Shown: positions 9,122 through 18,210, counted from the stretch's first letter. The stretch: 64,000 nt of DNA from Lentzea sp. NBRC 105346 (GCF_030269605.1 NZ_BSTQ01000007.1:124001-188000), one strand, 5' to 3'. Notes: generated by a model not told the origin, from the letters alone. Program-made: numbers and translations.

Positions 9122-10129
9122 TCAGTCCTCGGTCTGCTCGTTGAGCTTGGTCCGCAGCCTCAGCACGGCGCGGGTGTGCAGCTGGCAGACCCTGGACTCG
9201 GTGACACCGAGGACCTTGCCGATCTCGGCGAGAGTCAGGTTCTCGAAGTAGTAGAGGGTCACGACCACGCGGTCGCGTTCGGCGAGCTGGGCGATGGCGT
9301 CCGCGAGCTGGCGGCGGCTGTCCAGGTCGACGAGGCTCGCGACCGGGTCCTCGGCGTCCTCGTCCGGGAGCGACTCGGCGAGGGAGGAGCCGCCCTTGTT
9401 GGGCGCGATGAGCTCGTCGAGCGCGACGACGCTGGTGAGCTGGAGCTGGCCGTACAGTTCGCGCAGCTCGGCGAGGCCGATCTTGAGCTCTGCGGCGAGC
9501 TCGCGGTCGGTCGGGGTGCGCTGCAGCTTGGCGCCGAGGCGTTCGAGGGCGCGCTCGACGTCGCGGGCGCGGCTGCGCACCGAGCGCGGGACCCAGTCCT
9601 GGGCGCGCAGGTCGTCGAGGATGGCGCCGCGGATGCGCTGCATGGCGTAGGTCTCGAACTTGAGACCACGCTCCGGCTCGAACTTCTCGATCGCGTCGAC
9701 CAGGCCGAAGATGCCGGACTGGATCAGGTCGGACACGTCGACGTGCGCCGGGAGGCCCGTGCCCACGCGGCCGGCGACGTACTTGACCAGTGGTGCGTAG
9801 TGCAGCACCAGGCGGTCGCGCTGGTTCTGGTCGCGGGACTCGCCGTAGCTGCGCCACAACGCGACGATGCCGGCCTCGACATCGTCGGCGGTACGGACAT
9901 CCGGTCGCTGCGCGGCGGATGTGGTGGCGGCACGAAGGCCTTCGACGCTCGTCTCTTCTCCACTGGGCTCGTCTTCACCGAGCTCGGCCTGCTCGGTGCG
10001 GGGAGCGCCGTTCTGACGGTGCCCGTTGGTCTGCTTCGACGCAGGCTTGGGCACCAGAGGTTCAGGGGGCACGGTCGCCGTACGCGAACCTCCCCCTGAG
10101 GCGTCAGGAACGGGGGTGGGTTCGGTCAT
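9122..10129 (-). CDS. whiG: RNA polymerase sigma factor, FliA/WhiG family
   Basis: Sigma-70-type factor lacking region 1. Region 2 reads [17 protein letters not shown] and [42 protein letters not shown]; region 3 follows ([18 protein letters not shown]). Region 4 reads [36 protein letters not shown]. In Streptomyces, WhiG commits aerial hyphae to sporulation. The protein is 335 residues, about 55 longer than Streptomyces WhiG, because of a low-complexity N-terminal tail; a later start is possible. Its start overlaps the end of xerC by 26 bases, so the two are probably co-transcribed. A WhiG gene suggests a sporulating or filamentous organism, although sigma factors of this type also drive motility genes. 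Confidence 0.92.
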   Translation of the reverse strand: MTEPTPVPDASGGGSRTATVPPEPLVPKPASKQTNGHRQNGAPRTEQAELGEDEPSGEETSVEGLRAATTSAAQRPDVRTADDVEAGIVALWRSYGESRDQNQRDRLVLHYAPLVKYVAGRVGTGLPAHVDVSDLIQSGIFGLVDAIEKFEPERGLKFETYAMQRIRGAILDDLRAQDWVPRSVRSRARDVERALERLGAKLQRTPTDRELAAELKIGLAELRELYGQLQLTSVVALDELIAPNKGGSSLAESLPDEDAEDPVASLVDLDSRRQLADAIAQLAERDRVVVTLYYFENLTLAEIGKVLGVTESRVCQLHTRAVLRLRTKLNEQTED

Positions 10130-11081
10130 GGATCGCCTTCAGCCGTTCGACAGTGACGTGTGTGTAAAGCTGAGTCGTTGCGAGCGTAGCGTGACCAAGC
10201 AGTTCTTGGACGGTGCGCAGGTCCGCTCCTCCTTCCAACAAATGGGTCGCAGCGGAGTGGCGCAACCCGTGTGGCCCAATGTCCGGCGCGTCCGGTACCA
10301 CGGCGACTACCTCGTGTACCAGTCGCCGAACGGCCCTTTGATCAATACGCCCGCCGCGGGCCCCGAGGAACAAAGCCGCCGGAGAGTAGGGCGTGACCAG
10401 GTCTTTTCTTCCCTCGTCGAGCCAACGCCGCAGCGCTCGTTCGGCTGGAATGCCGAACGGGATGGTGCGCTCGCGCCCGCCTTTGCCGAGAACCCGAATC
10501 ACCCTTAGGGAGTAGTCCACGTCATCGAGATCAAGACCACAGAGCTCGGCTACGCGAACGCCCGTGGCGTAGAGCAACTCCACCACGGCCTGATCACGCA
10601 GCGCAACCGGATCACCTTCGGTAGCGCCGGAGGATACGGCCGCCATCGCCTCACTTGCCTGGTCAGCACGCAGGACCGAGGGCAGCGTCCGGTGTGGTCG
10701 CGGCGCGGCCAGCCGCGGTCCCGGATCCTGCGCCAGCAGCCCCTCACGCACAGCCCACGCCGTGAACGTCCGCGCGGCGGCGGCCCGGCGTGCCATCGTC
10801 GTGCGGCTCGCACCCGCATTCCGTTGTGCCGCCAGCCATGCCCGCAGACTCGCCAGGTCCACAGCACCGATGTCCGCCCGCTCGGGCGAGTCACCGGCAA
10901 TGTGTCCCAGCAACGCCACCACGTCGCCCAGGTAGGCCCGGACCGTGTGCGGCGAGAGATCCCGTTCCAGCGCCAGATGCCGCTCGTACCGCCGAAGTGC
11001 GTCGGCCACGTTCGCGGGCAGCTTCTCGCGCAAGCGAACAAGATCGACACGACGTGTCCGACCTGGCGGCGGGGAGGACAT
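10104..11081 (-). CDS. xerC: Tyrosine recombinase XerC
   Basis: Site-specific recombinase acting with XerD at dif to resolve chromosome dimers. The 325-residue protein has an N-terminal SAM-like core-binding domain (about residues 20-110, [23 protein letters not shown]). The catalytic domain carries the Arg in [16 protein letters not shown], the Lys in [22 protein letters not shown] (His and Arg), [16 protein letters not shown] (His) and the nucleophilic Tyr. The location between dprA and rpsB is where actinobacteria keep the cellular xerC, so this is not a mobile-element integrase. An AGGAGG lies some 17 bases before the ATG, so the exact start is uncertain. Confidence 0.9.
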   Translation of the reverse strand: MSSPPPGRTRRVDLVRLREKLPANVADALRRYERHLALERDLSPHTVRAYLGDVVALLGHIAGDSPERADIGAVDLASLRAWLAAQRNAGASRTTMARRAAAARTFTAWAVREGLLAQDPGPRLAAPRPHRTLPSVLRADQASEAMAAVSSGATEGDPVALRDQAVVELLYATGVRVAELCGLDLDDVDYSLRVIRVLGKGGRERTIPFGIPAERALRRWLDEGRKDLVTPYSPAALFLGARGGRIDQRAVRRLVHEVVAVVPDAPDIGPHGLRHSAATHLLEGGADLRTVQELLGHATLATTQLYTHVTVERLKAIHDRTHPRS

Positions 11082-11220
11082 AGGCAGAAACGCTGCGCCT
11101 CCTGAGCCCCGTGGTCAAGTTCCGCCACACCGGCAATGGGCTGAGAGCGCTCCCAACTTCGTTGAGTCAGCAACATCTCCGCGCAGAGCAACAATTCTCA
11201 CCCAACCGGAATGAGCAGGC

Positions 11221-12360
11221 TCACCCGAATGACGGCTCCAGCCGTCGCCATCCCTCCTCTCCCCGGCTCGCCAGTCCGGCGAGCTCCAGCTCCGGCAGCA
11301 GCGCCCGCACCCGCCCGAGCTCCACACCGGACTCCACGGAGATCACCTCCGGACTGTGCCCGGACCGCAGGCCCAGCGCCTCGTACACGCGCATCGCGTC
11401 ACCCTGCGGCGCACCGAGATCGCTTCGCTTGTCCCCCACGGTTTCCACGAGGTCGTCCCCGAACCGCCCGATCGACTCGACGATCTCGGCGACGCTCGAC
11501 ACCGGCACCGCGTCACCCGACCGCAGCAGCTCGTTGCAGCCGGTCGAACTGGCCGAGGTGACCGGACCCGGCACCACCATCAGCACGCGCCCGAGCGCGA
11601 CCGTCGTCGCCGCCGTGTTCTTCGCGCCGCTGCGCCGCCCGGCCTCGACGACGACCGTCCCGGTCCCCAACGCCGCGATGAGCCGGTTGCGCGTCAGGAA
11701 CCGATGCCGCGCGGGTGTTACGCCGGGCGGGTACTCGCTCACCACGAGCCCGTCGCGCGCGATCGTGGCGAGCAACCCCTGATGGCCGGCGGGATAGGCG
11801 ATGTCGGGTCCACATGCGAGCACCGCGACGGTCACCCCGCCTCCGCCGAGCGCGCCGCGGTGCGCGGCGCCGTCGATGCCATAGGCGGCACCGGACACCA
11901 CCGCGACACCGGCCAACGCCAGCCCGTGGGCGAGTTCGGTGGCGACGTGCTGCCCGTACCCGCTCGCGTCCCGAGATCCGACGACCGCGACCGCCCGGTC
12001 GGCCACCTCGCTCAGGTCGTGCTCCCCGCGAACCCACAGCGCGAGCGGCTCGCCGCCGCACCGCCGGTGCCCGTTCGCCACCCCGAGGGACACGAACGGC
12101 CAGCGCGGCCACTCGTCGTCCTCCGGAATGATCAATCGCCCACCGCGGGCCCGAATCCGCTGCAGGTCCTCTTCGGCGAGCTCAACCGCCCGCCGCGCCG
12201 AGGTCTGACTCAGCACGCTGGGCGACACCTCGCCGGCCCGCACGAGCGCGGCGGCCTCGACCGGACCGACCTCGGACACCAACCCGCTCAACGCACCCGC
12301 GAACGGTTCCGCCACCCGCGACAGATACGCCCGCGCCAACCGGACGTCGTCGAGGTTCAT
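11221..12360 (-). CDS. dprA: DNA-processing protein DprA
   Basis: DprA loads RecA on incoming single-stranded DNA in transformation; its role in actinobacteria is less clear. The 379-residue protein has the Rossmann-like core: VGSRDASGYGQHVATELAHGLALAGVAVVSGAAYGIDGAAHRGAL, then FLTRNRLIAALGTGTVVVEA. A C-terminal winged helix follows (LGLRSGHSPEVISVESGVELGRVRALLPELELAGL). The start is the ATG at 12360, overlapping the stop of the upstream small reading frame as TGATG. Its first 96 bases are duplicated upstream in a 194-bp tandem repeat. Confidence 0.93.
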   Translation of the reverse strand: MNLDDVRLARAYLSRVAEPFAGALSGLVSEVGPVEAAALVRAGEVSPSVLSQTSARRAVELAEEDLQRIRARGGRLIIPEDDEWPRWPFVSLGVANGHRRCGGEPLALWVRGEHDLSEVADRAVAVVGSRDASGYGQHVATELAHGLALAGVAVVSGAAYGIDGAAHRGALGGGGVTVAVLACGPDIAYPAGHQGLLATIARDGLVVSEYPPGVTPARHRFLTRNRLIAALGTGTVVVEAGRRSGAKNTAATTVALGRVLMVVPGPVTSASSTGCNELLRSGDAVPVSSVAEIVESIGRFGDDLVETVGDKRSDLGAPQGDAMRVYEALGLRSGHSPEVISVESGVELGRVRALLPELELAGLASRGEEGWRRLEPSFG

Positions 12361-12654
12361 CACCACCACCGCCACGGCGCACCGTCGCGATCCAGCAACC
12401 AGAACGCTGAACGCATCGGCACCAGTGCCCGCCACACGAAACGGCACGGGTGGCCCCAACCGACCTCGGACACCAACCCGCTCAACGCACCCGCGAACGG
12501 TTCCGCCACCCGCGACAGATACGCCCGCGCCAACCGGACGTCGTCGAGGTTCATCACCACCACCGCCAGGGCGCACCGTCACGATCCAGCAACCAGAACG
12601 CTGAACGCATCGGCACCGGTGCCCGCCACACGAAGCGGCAGGGGTGGCCCCAGT
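12267..12654. repeat. 194-bp tandem duplication covering the dprA start
   Basis: Two copies, 12267-12460 and 12461-12654, differ at only about seven positions (roughly 96% identical). Each copy holds the first 32 codons of dprA together with the last 32 codons of the small gene in front of it. The period is 194, one base less than a codon multiple, which exactly preserves the TGATG stop-start overlap in both copies. The event created an extra chimeric frame and left dprA intact. Confidence 0.9.
12360..12554 (-). CDS. Chimeric small ORF created by the tandem duplication
   Basis: A 64-codon frame joining 32 residues of DprA (MNLDDVRLARAYLSRVAEPF...) to the last 32 residues of the upstream small protein (...SAFWLLDRDGAPWRWW). 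Its ATG overlaps the stop of the preceding frame, and its own TGA overlaps the dprA ATG, so it is probably translated in passing. It has no known function and most likely acts only to keep translational coupling from comM to dprA. It is an accident of duplication rather than a selected gene. Confidence 0.55.
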   Translation of the reverse strand: MNLDDVRLARAYLSRVAEPFAGALSGLVSEVGWGHPCRFVWRALVPMRSAFWLLDRDGAPWRWW

Positions 12655-12724
12655 CGACCGGGAACACCACGTCCGGGATCTCCGGGGACGGCTCCACAGT
12701 GGTGCTTCGCTGTTCGGGAATCAT
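12554..12724 (-). CDS. Small Trp-rich protein between comM and dprA
   Basis: A 56-residue frame starting ATG ATT CCC with a strong ribosome-binding site (GGAGAGGAGG, about 6 bases before the start). The product ends in a tryptophan- and arginine-rich tail (FWLLDRDGAPWRWW). Its start overlaps the comM stop as ATGA and its stop overlaps the next ATG as TGATG, the layout of a translationally coupled operon. I do not recognise a family. Conservation between comM and dprA in related genomes would decide whether it is real. Confidence 0.5.
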   Translation of the reverse strand: MIPEQRSTTVEPSPEIPDVVFPVDWGHPCRFVWRAPVPMRSAFWLLDRDGAPWRWW

Positions 12725-14241
12725 GCTGACCTCCTCTCCCTGAACTCGAGTGCCGCGGCCACGTGGTCCGCGGTCGGTTGATCCGCCTCGGCGAGATCGC
12801 TCAACGTCCACGCGACGCGCAGGCAGCGATCGGCGCCGCGCCCCGTCAGCACGCCGCCGGCGAGGCCGCGATCGAGCAACGCCGTCGTGGACCGGGGCAG
12901 GCCGAACTCGCGGCGCAGCACCGGCCCTGGCACCTCAGCGTTCGTGCGCCAGTCGTAGCCGTGCGCGGACCACCGGGCGGCGGCGCGTGCGCGAGCCTTG
13001 AGCACGCGTTCGCGCACCACGGCGGTCGGCTCGGGTTCGCCGACCTCGACGCCGCTCATCGCCGTCAGCGGCCGCATCCGAACCCGGATGTCGACCCGAT
13101 CCAGCAGCGGCCCGGACAGCCGCGCCGCGTACCGCCTGCGAACGATCGACGTGCAGCAGCAGTCGATCTCCTTGGCTGGCGCACACGGACAGGGATTCGT
13201 GGCGAGCACGAGCTGAAACCGCGCCGGATACCGCACGATGCCGTCGCGCCGCGCCAACCGGATCTCCCCGTCCTCCAGCGCGGTGCGCAAGGCCTCCAAC
13301 GTCCGCGGCCCGAACTCGCAGGCCTCGTCGAGGAACAACACCCCGCGATGCGCCCGGCTCACCGCACCGGGCTTCGCGAGGCCGCTGCCACCGCCCACAA
13401 GCGCCGTGATGGACGACGTGTGGTGCAACGACATGAACGGCGGCGCGGCCACCAGCGGCGCCTCGGCCGCCAGCATGCCCGCGACCGAATGCACCGCCGT
13501 CACCGCCAGCGCCTCGTCGCGCGACAGCGGCGGCAGCAGGCCCACCAGTCGTTCGGCCAGCATCGTCTTCCCGGTGCCGGGCGGCCCCGTGAGCAACAGG
13601 TGGTGGCCACCCGCGGCCGCGACCTCGAGCGCCCAGCGCGCCTCGGGCTGGCCGACGACATCAGCCAGGTCGGGAGGAGCGGGCAGAGGCGGATTCTCGT
13701 GCGGCGGTGGTGGTTTCAGCGAGTGCGCCTCCCCGCGCAGCCACGCCAGCACGTCGCCGAGGCGACCGGCTCCAAGGACGTCGACGCCGTCGACCAAGGC
13801 CGCCTCCGGCAACGCGTCGTGCGGCACGATCGCCCGCCGCAGCCCCGCCCGCCGCGCGGCCAGCAGGGCGGGCAGCACTCCGCGCACGTGGCGCACCCGG
13901 CCGTCGAGGGACAGCTCGCCGATCAGCACTGTGCCGCCGAGCTTGTCCGGGGGGACGGCTTTGGACGCTGCCAGCGTGGCGCAGGCGATGGCCAGGTCGT
14001 AGCCCGAGCCGCCCTTGGGCATGGCGGCGGGCGACAGGCCGAGCACGACGCGCTGCTTGGGCCACTCCTCGTCGGTGTTGCGGACGGCGGCTTTGACGCG
14101 CTCCTTGGACTCGTGGAGTGCCTTGTCGGGCAGGCCGAGGAGTTGGGTCTTGGGTTGGCCGACGCCTACGTCGGCTTCGATCTCGACGGCCAGGCCGTCG
14201 ACGCCGAACAGCGCCACGGACCAGGCACAGGCGAGGGCCAT
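12721..14241 (-). CDS. comM: YifB/ComM-family Mg-chelatase-like AAA+ ATPase
   Basis: About 506 residues. The N-terminal ChlI-like domain (GVDGLAVEIEADVGVGQPKTQLLGLPD) is followed by a linker and the AAA+ core: Walker A GPPGTGKTMLAERL, GVLFLDEACEF in place of Walker B, and a sensor region with LVLATNPCPCA. A cysteine cluster (NPCPCAPAKEIDCCCTS) is typical of YifB. A C-terminal Mg-chelatase domain closes the protein. ComM is a hexameric branch-migration helicase in natural transformation. It begins at an ATG with GGAGGTG upstream, and its ATG overlaps the stop of a short frame inserted after yraN. Confidence 0.94.
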   Translation of the reverse strand: MALACAWSVALFGVDGLAVEIEADVGVGQPKTQLLGLPDKALHESKERVKAAVRNTDEEWPKQRVVLGLSPAAMPKGGSGYDLAIACATLAASKAVPPDKLGGTVLIGELSLDGRVRHVRGVLPALLAARRAGLRRAIVPHDALPEAALVDGVDVLGAGRLGDVLAWLRGEAHSLKPPPPHENPPLPAPPDLADVVGQPEARWALEVAAAGGHHLLLTGPPGTGKTMLAERLVGLLPPLSRDEALAVTAVHSVAGMLAAEAPLVAAPPFMSLHHTSSITALVGGGSGLAKPGAVSRAHRGVLFLDEACEFGPRTLEALRTALEDGEIRLARRDGIVRYPARFQLVLATNPCPCAPAKEIDCCCTSIVRRRYAARLSGPLLDRVDIRVRMRPLTAMSGVEVGEPEPTAVVRERVLKARARAAARWSAHGYDWRTNAEVPGPVLRREFGLPRSTTALLDRGLAGGVLTGRGADRCLRVAWTLSDLAEADQPTADHVAAALEFRERRSA

Positions 14242-14394
14242 CAGGCACCTCCGGCCGGGTGAGGTGTCGCTGATGGTGGCTCTGAGAGATGCCGCTGCGC
14301 GGAATGGGGAATTGCCGGATGGGGATGTGAGAGAGCAGGCGGCGAGACCAGGGCAAGCAGCGATGCCGCACGGACGATGGCCATCAGGCACCTC
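14236..14394. repeat. 16-bp direct repeat flanking a 143-bp insert between yraN and comM
   Basis: The sequence GGCCATCAGGCACCTC occurs at 14236-14251 and again at 14379-14394. In minus-strand reading each copy carries the GAGGTGCCTGATGGCC ribosome-binding/stop/start junction. One copy ends yraN, and the other starts comM. The simplest explanation is an insertion or partial duplication between yraN and comM that regenerated the coupled junction on both sides. Confidence 0.75.
14241..14384 (-). CDS. Short intercalated ORF between yraN and comM
   Basis: A 47-residue frame, MAIVRAASLLALVSPPALSH at its start and Pro/His/Ser-rich after that. Its ATG overlaps the yraN TGA and its TGA overlaps the comM ATG, so the period of 143 bases keeps coupling. 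The composition is low in complexity and I recognise no family. It is likely a passive relay reading frame like the chimera in front of dprA. Confidence 0.4.
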   Translation of the reverse strand: MAIVRAASLLALVSPPALSHPHPAIPHSAQRHLSEPPSATPHPAGGA

Positions 14395-14752
14395 GCAGAT
14401 GCCGTAGGCGGACCTGGCCGCCCGGCGGCCATAGGACGAAGACCAGGTCCACCCGGATCTGGCACCAGCCGACGTTGTACTCGGACAGCCAGTGCAGGCC
14501 CAGGCGGCGGATTCGTTCCAGCTTCACCGGCGAAACGGCCTCGTCCGGCGTGCCGAACGCGACGCCGGACCTGGTCTTGACCTCACAGACCACCAGGCGG
14601 TCGCCGTCGGTGGCGACGATGTCGAGCTCGCCGTCCGGGCACTTCCAGCGGCGTGACAGGACTACGAGGCCCTGCTTCGTCAGGTACTCGCAGGCGAGGT
14701 CCTCGCCCTTGAGGCCGAGCTCGTCGTTGTGGGTGCGCGTGATCGTTGCCAT
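14384..14752 (-). CDS. YraN/UPF0102-family nuclease-like protein
   Basis: A 122-residue protein of the restriction-endonuclease-like UPF0102 family. It shows LGLKGEDLACEYLTKQGLVVLSRRW, then GELDIVATDGDRLVVCEVKTRSG, which contains the D-(x)n-E-x-K metal-binding core, and the C-terminal IRVDLVFVLW. Its biochemical role is unproven. It is conserved beside comM-dprA in actinobacteria, which this window repeats. Confidence 0.93.
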   Translation of the reverse strand: MATITRTHNDELGLKGEDLACEYLTKQGLVVLSRRWKCPDGELDIVATDGDRLVVCEVKTRSGVAFGTPDEAVSPVKLERIRRLGLHWLSEYNVGWCQIRVDLVFVLWPPGGQVRLRHLRGA

Positions 14753-14826
14753 CGGTTCCTCCCGGGGGTGTCGGCAAGGTCACTTTGCCGGGTGGGAGGG
14801 GGCGGTGGGGGGCGTCAGGCGCTGGC

Positions 14827-14853
14827 TGTGGATAAGTCGGGGGGTGTGGACAA
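14827..14853 (-). promoter_or_regulatory. Second pair of DnaA boxes
   Basis: TGTGGATAA (complement of TTATCCACA) at 14827 and TGTGGACAA (complement of TTGTCCACA, the actinomycete-preferred form) at 14845 lie in the same orientation with 9 bases between them. That is exactly the geometry of the pair at 7835-7861. The site lies between yraN and the DUF2469 gene. Confidence 0.55.
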
Positions 14854-14900
14854 GTCCCGCCAAGTCGATCTTGGCGGGGCGGGATTGTCGGTGGGGTGTG

Positions 14901-15224
14901 CTATGTCGGGAACGGGCCGCTGTCCGGCAGGCGCAGGTCTGGTTTGTCCAGCTCCTCGACGTTGACGTCCTTGAACGTGATGACTCGGACGTTCTTCACG
15001 AAACGGGCGGGACGGTACATGTCCCACACCCACGCGTCGGACATCCGCACCTCGAAGTACACCTCGCCGTCGGCGTTGCGGACCTGCACGTCCACCGAGT
15101 TGGCCAGGTAGAAACGCCGTTCGGTCTCCACGACGAACGAGAACTGGCTGACGATGTCGCGGTACTCCTTGTACAGCGACAACTCCATCTCGGTCTCGTA
15201 CTTCTCGAGATCCTCTGCACTCAT
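14901..15224 (-). CDS. DUF2469 family protein
   Basis: A 107-residue protein with the highly conserved actinobacterial DUF2469 pattern [20 protein letters not shown] and VVETERRFYLANSVDVQVR. Function is unknown. It is nearly always just downstream of rnhB, as here, where its ATG overlaps the rnhB TAA (TAATG). Gene order and length match the family closely. Confidence 0.95.
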   Translation of the reverse strand: MSAEDLEKYETEMELSLYKEYRDIVSQFSFVVETERRFYLANSVDVQVRNADGEVYFEVRMSDAWVWDMYRPARFVKNVRVITFKDVNVEELDKPDLRLPDSGPFPT

Positions 15225-16015
15225 TACGCCTCCGCGCGGGTCATCTGCTCCGCGCCCTCCCTCGTCGCGAGCTCTCCGATGGAAATCGGGAGTGCCCCAT
15301 TCTGGACTACGGCCTGAGCGGCCATCGTGCGCACCACCCGGTGTGGCGCGGTCATGCCGTGCGCTAAGGCCGCGGACGTCACGTTCACCCACGACCAACG
15401 ATGCTCCGGACAGGGTCCGTGCGCCGTCAGCGCGGCCGTGTGCTCGGCCGTGCAGTAGCCCTTGTGCACGTCGAACCCGTACTCGGGGTACGAGGCGTGC
15501 AGGTCGGCCATGATGCGGTCCCGCGTCACCTTCGCCAGGATCGACGCGGCCGCCACGCACGCCGCCGCCTGGTCGCCCTTCAGCACGGACATCGAGGGCG
15601 CCGTCAAACCCGGCACGCGGAAGCCGTCGGTCAGCACATAACCAGGATGCGTCGTCAGCTGGGCTACCGCTCGCCGCATGCCCTCGATGTTGGTCACATG
15701 GATGCCCAGCCGGTCGACCTCGGCCGAGGACACCACGATCACCGCGTGGTCCAGCGCCCGCGCCAGGACCTTGTCGTACATGCGGTCGCGCGCGAGCGCG
15801 GTCATCAGCTTCGAGTCGGTGAGCCCTTCGAACCGGGCGGCGTCACCTGGACGCAGCACGCAGGCGGCGATAACCAACGGACCCGCACACGCGCCGCGGC
15901 CGGCCTCGTCCACACCGGCGACCGGGCCCAGTCCGCGGCGGTCGAGCGCGGACTGCAGGGCCCAGTTGCCCGACGAGCCGCGCACCACGGCTCGAGGCGG
16001 TCGCAGCAACGTCAT
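15224..16015 (-). CDS. rnhB: Ribonuclease HII
   Basis: Removes ribonucleotides from RNA-DNA hybrids. The catalytic acidic cluster begins [20 protein letters not shown]; further type-2 RNase H landmarks are [32 protein letters not shown] and [13 protein letters not shown]. At 263 residues it is slightly longer than usual because of a C-terminal tail after [11 protein letters not shown]. The start at 16015 overlaps the signal peptidase stop (ATGA). The frame is open far upstream, but that part is a shadow of lepB. Confidence 0.95.
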   Translation of the reverse strand: MTLLRPPRAVVRGSSGNWALQSALDRRGLGPVAGVDEAGRGACAGPLVIAACVLRPGDAARFEGLTDSKLMTALARDRMYDKVLARALDHAVIVVSSAEVDRLGIHVTNIEGMRRAVAQLTTHPGYVLTDGFRVPGLTAPSMSVLKGDQAAACVAAASILAKVTRDRIMADLHASYPEYGFDVHKGYCTAEHTAALTAHGPCPEHRWSWVNVTSAALAHGMTAPHRVVRTMAAQAVVQNGALPISIGELATREGAEQMTRAEA

Positions 16016-16866
16016 CGCTGAAGTCGGCGGCGCAGTCGCCGGCCGAGCAGGAGTACGGGCCACGCGGCGACGATACCGACGCCCATCGGGACGCTCTGCT
16101 GCCATCCCGGTGCACCCATCGAGACCACTTGCGGGTTGTGGTCGGTGACGCCGCCCCATCGCGTCGGAGGCAGCACGATGATGCGCGCCTTGCCGATCAC
16201 GTTGTCGATCGGCACCAGGCCCGCCTGGCCGCCGCCGCCCTGGCAGCGCGAGTCGCACGAGTCGTTGCGGTTGTCGCCGAGCACGAACAGGTAGCCGTCC
16301 GGGATCTTCAGCTCCGCGAACGACTCCTGCGAGGTGCTGCCGCCCGCCGCGTAGTACACGTACGGCTCGTCCAGCGCCTTGCCGTCGACCATCACGCGGT
16401 TCTGGTCGTCGCAGCACTTCACGGTCTGGCCCGGCACGGCGATGACGCGCTTGACGAAGTCCTCTTCGTTCGCCGACGGCAGACCGACCAGGGAACCCAG
16501 CCACTGCAACGACTTCGACACCACGTTGCCCGGCTCGGCGGCCACGAAGTCGTTCTGCCACGACTGCGGGCCGCGGAAGACGACCACGTCGCCCGGCGAG
16601 GGATCGGTGAAGTCGTAGGTGATCTTGTCGACGAGCACGCGGTCGCCGTAGCACCCGTAGCAGCCGTGGAGCGTCTGTTCCATCGACTCCGACGGGATCA
16701 TGTACACGCGACCGAGGAAGACCTGGATCAACGCCGCCAGACCCACCGCGACGACGATCAGGATCGGCAGCTCTTTCCAGAAGTTCCCCTTGCGCTTCTT
16801 CTTCTTGGAAGAGGGCTTCGGCTGCTCGTCGTCAGCCGGGGTCTGATCGGGATCCACGTCAACCAC
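16012..16866 (-). CDS. lepB: Signal peptidase I (second of two tandem copies)
   Basis: Membrane serine protease removing signal peptides. After a basic Lys-rich N-terminus comes one transmembrane helix ([20 protein letters not shown]), then the catalytic box [12 protein letters not shown] with Ser61 and the general-base Lys in [11 protein letters not shown]. Box [17 protein letters not shown] is present, and the C-terminus has a second hydrophobic segment. It forms a tandem pair with the adjacent paralogue and is translationally coupled to rnhB. Confidence 0.95.
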   Translation of the reverse strand: MVDVDPDQTPADDEQPKPSSKKKKRKGNFWKELPILIVVAVGLAALIQVFLGRVYMIPSESMEQTLHGCYGCYGDRVLVDKITYDFTDPSPGDVVVFRGPQSWQNDFVAAEPGNVVSKSLQWLGSLVGLPSANEEDFVKRVIAVPGQTVKCCDDQNRVMVDGKALDEPYVYYAAGGSTSQESFAELKIPDGYLFVLGDNRNDSCDSRCQGGGGQAGLVPIDNVIGKARIIVLPPTRWGGVTDHNPQVVSMGAPGWQQSVPMGVGIVAAWPVLLLGRRLRRRLQR

Positions 16867-16870
16867 GAGA

Positions 16871-17695
16871 TCAGCCTATTCGCTTGCGAATGCGGCGTCC
16901 CACCCACAGCACCGGAAACGCGGCGAGCAACCCGGCCGCCGCCGGGGCTCCGAGTGCCACGACCTGCGGATTGTGGTCCGAGACCGCACTCCAGCGAGCA
17001 GCCGGAAAAACGATCACACGCGCCTTGCCGATCACGTTCGCCACCGGCACCGTGCCCGCTTCGCCCCCGCCGCCCTGTTTGCGCGAATCGATCGAGTTGG
17101 TGCGGTTGTCCCCCATGACCCACAAACGGCCCTCCGGAACGCGCACCGGAGCGAACGGCTCGTGGTTCGCCGGGGACGTGCCGGGCTGCCAGTAGACGTA
17201 CGGCTCGTCCAGCGGCTTGCCGTCCACGAGCAGCCGATGCTCGGCGTCGCAGCACTCGACGGTCTGGCCGGACACCGCGATGACGCGCTTGACGAAGTCC
17301 CGCTCGTTCGGCGGCGCGAGGCCGAGCAGCGAGGCGGCGCCCTGCAACGCCGCGACGAACGCGTTCGACGACCGCGGGGACACGAAGTCGTTGTTCCACG
17401 CGTCCGGACCGCGGAACACGACGACCTCACCGGGCTCGACGTCCAAGAACCGGTAGGTGATCTTGTCGACCAGCACGCGGTCGTTCTGGCAGCCGTTGCA
17501 GCCGTGCAGGGTCTGTTCCATCGACGCCGACGGGATCACGTAGACCCGCGCGACGAACTGCTGGATGAGGACCGTCAGGACCAGCGCCGTGACGGTCAGA
17601 ACGACGAGCTCACGCCACAGAGGACGCCTCCGACCCGAGCCCTCTGGGGACTCGTCGTCGGAGGCGTCCTCGTCGTCTTCGGAAAGCTCAGGCAA
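16871..17695 (-). CDS. lepB: Signal peptidase I (first of two tandem copies)
   Basis: A paralogue of the next gene, 274 residues, with the same architecture. It has an acidic N-terminal tail, one transmembrane helix, [19 protein letters not shown] with catalytic Ser58, [11 protein letters not shown] with the catalytic Lys, and WVMGDNRTNSIDSR. Both copies share the unusual CxGC motif just after the active site and an ECCD or KCCD cysteine pair, so they arose by local duplication. The start is assigned at a TTG five bases past the rplS stop; an internal start cannot be excluded. Confidence 0.93.
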   Translation of the reverse strand: MPELSEDDEDASDDESPEGSGRRRPLWRELVVLTVTALVLTVLIQQFVARVYVIPSASMEQTLHGCNGCQNDRVLVDKITYRFLDVEPGEVVVFRGPDAWNNDFVSPRSSNAFVAALQGAASLLGLAPPNERDFVKRVIAVSGQTVECCDAEHRLLVDGKPLDEPYVYWQPGTSPANHEPFAPVRVPEGRLWVMGDNRTNSIDSRKQGGGGEAGTVPVANVIGKARVIVFPAARWSAVSDHNPQVVALGAPAAAGLLAAFPVLWVGRRIRKRIG

Positions 17696-17700
17696 CGCGG

Positions 17701-18060
17701 TCAGCTGACCGGCTTGGCCTCACGCTTCTCCTTGATCTTGGCGGCCTTGCCGCGCAGGTCGCGCAGGTAGTAGAGCTTCGCGCGACGGACGTCACCGCGG
17801 GTGACGACCTCGATCTCCGAGATGTTCGGGGAGTGCACCGGGAAGGTGCGCTCGACGCCGACACCGAAGGAGACCTTGCGAACGGTGAAGGTCTCGCGGA
17901 TGCCACCGCCCTGGCGGCGGATCACGACGCCCTGGAACACCTGGACGCGCTCGCGCGAGCCCTCGATGACGCGGACGTGGACCTTCAGCGTGTCGCCCGG
18001 CCGGAAGCTGGGGATGTCGGAGCGCAGCGACTGGGCGTCAAGTGCGTCCAGGATGTTCAT
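17701..18060 (-). CDS. rplS: 50S ribosomal protein L19
   Basis: Large-subunit protein at the subunit interface, 119 residues, with [26 protein letters not shown] and [19 protein letters not shown], then REAKPVS at the C-terminus. It follows trmD in the operon order rpsP-khpA-rimM-trmD-rplS, after a 150-base gap with no gene that may hold its own promoter. Confidence 0.98.
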   Translation of the reverse strand: MNILDALDAQSLRSDIPSFRPGDTLKVHVRVIEGSRERVQVFQGVVIRRQGGGIRETFTVRKVSFGVGVERTFPVHSPNISEIEVVTRGDVRRAKLYYLRDLRGKAAKIKEKREAKPVS

Positions 18061-18210
18061 CGGTCGTCCTCACGTGAGTCTGTTACTCCCCAGAGCATGT
18101 TCCATGGCAGTGCACGACATGGTGGGGTCGGCTGAGCGCGCGCCGGTACGCAACCGGCTGCAGCAACCCGTCCAGTGTGCCAGATGGGGTGCCCCGGACT
18201 GAAATCGGCC

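Noticed and set aside
10104..11081. Phage or integrative-element integrase
   Set aside because: The location between dprA and whiG/rpsB and the length match cellular XerC; there is no adjacent tRNA or excisionase.
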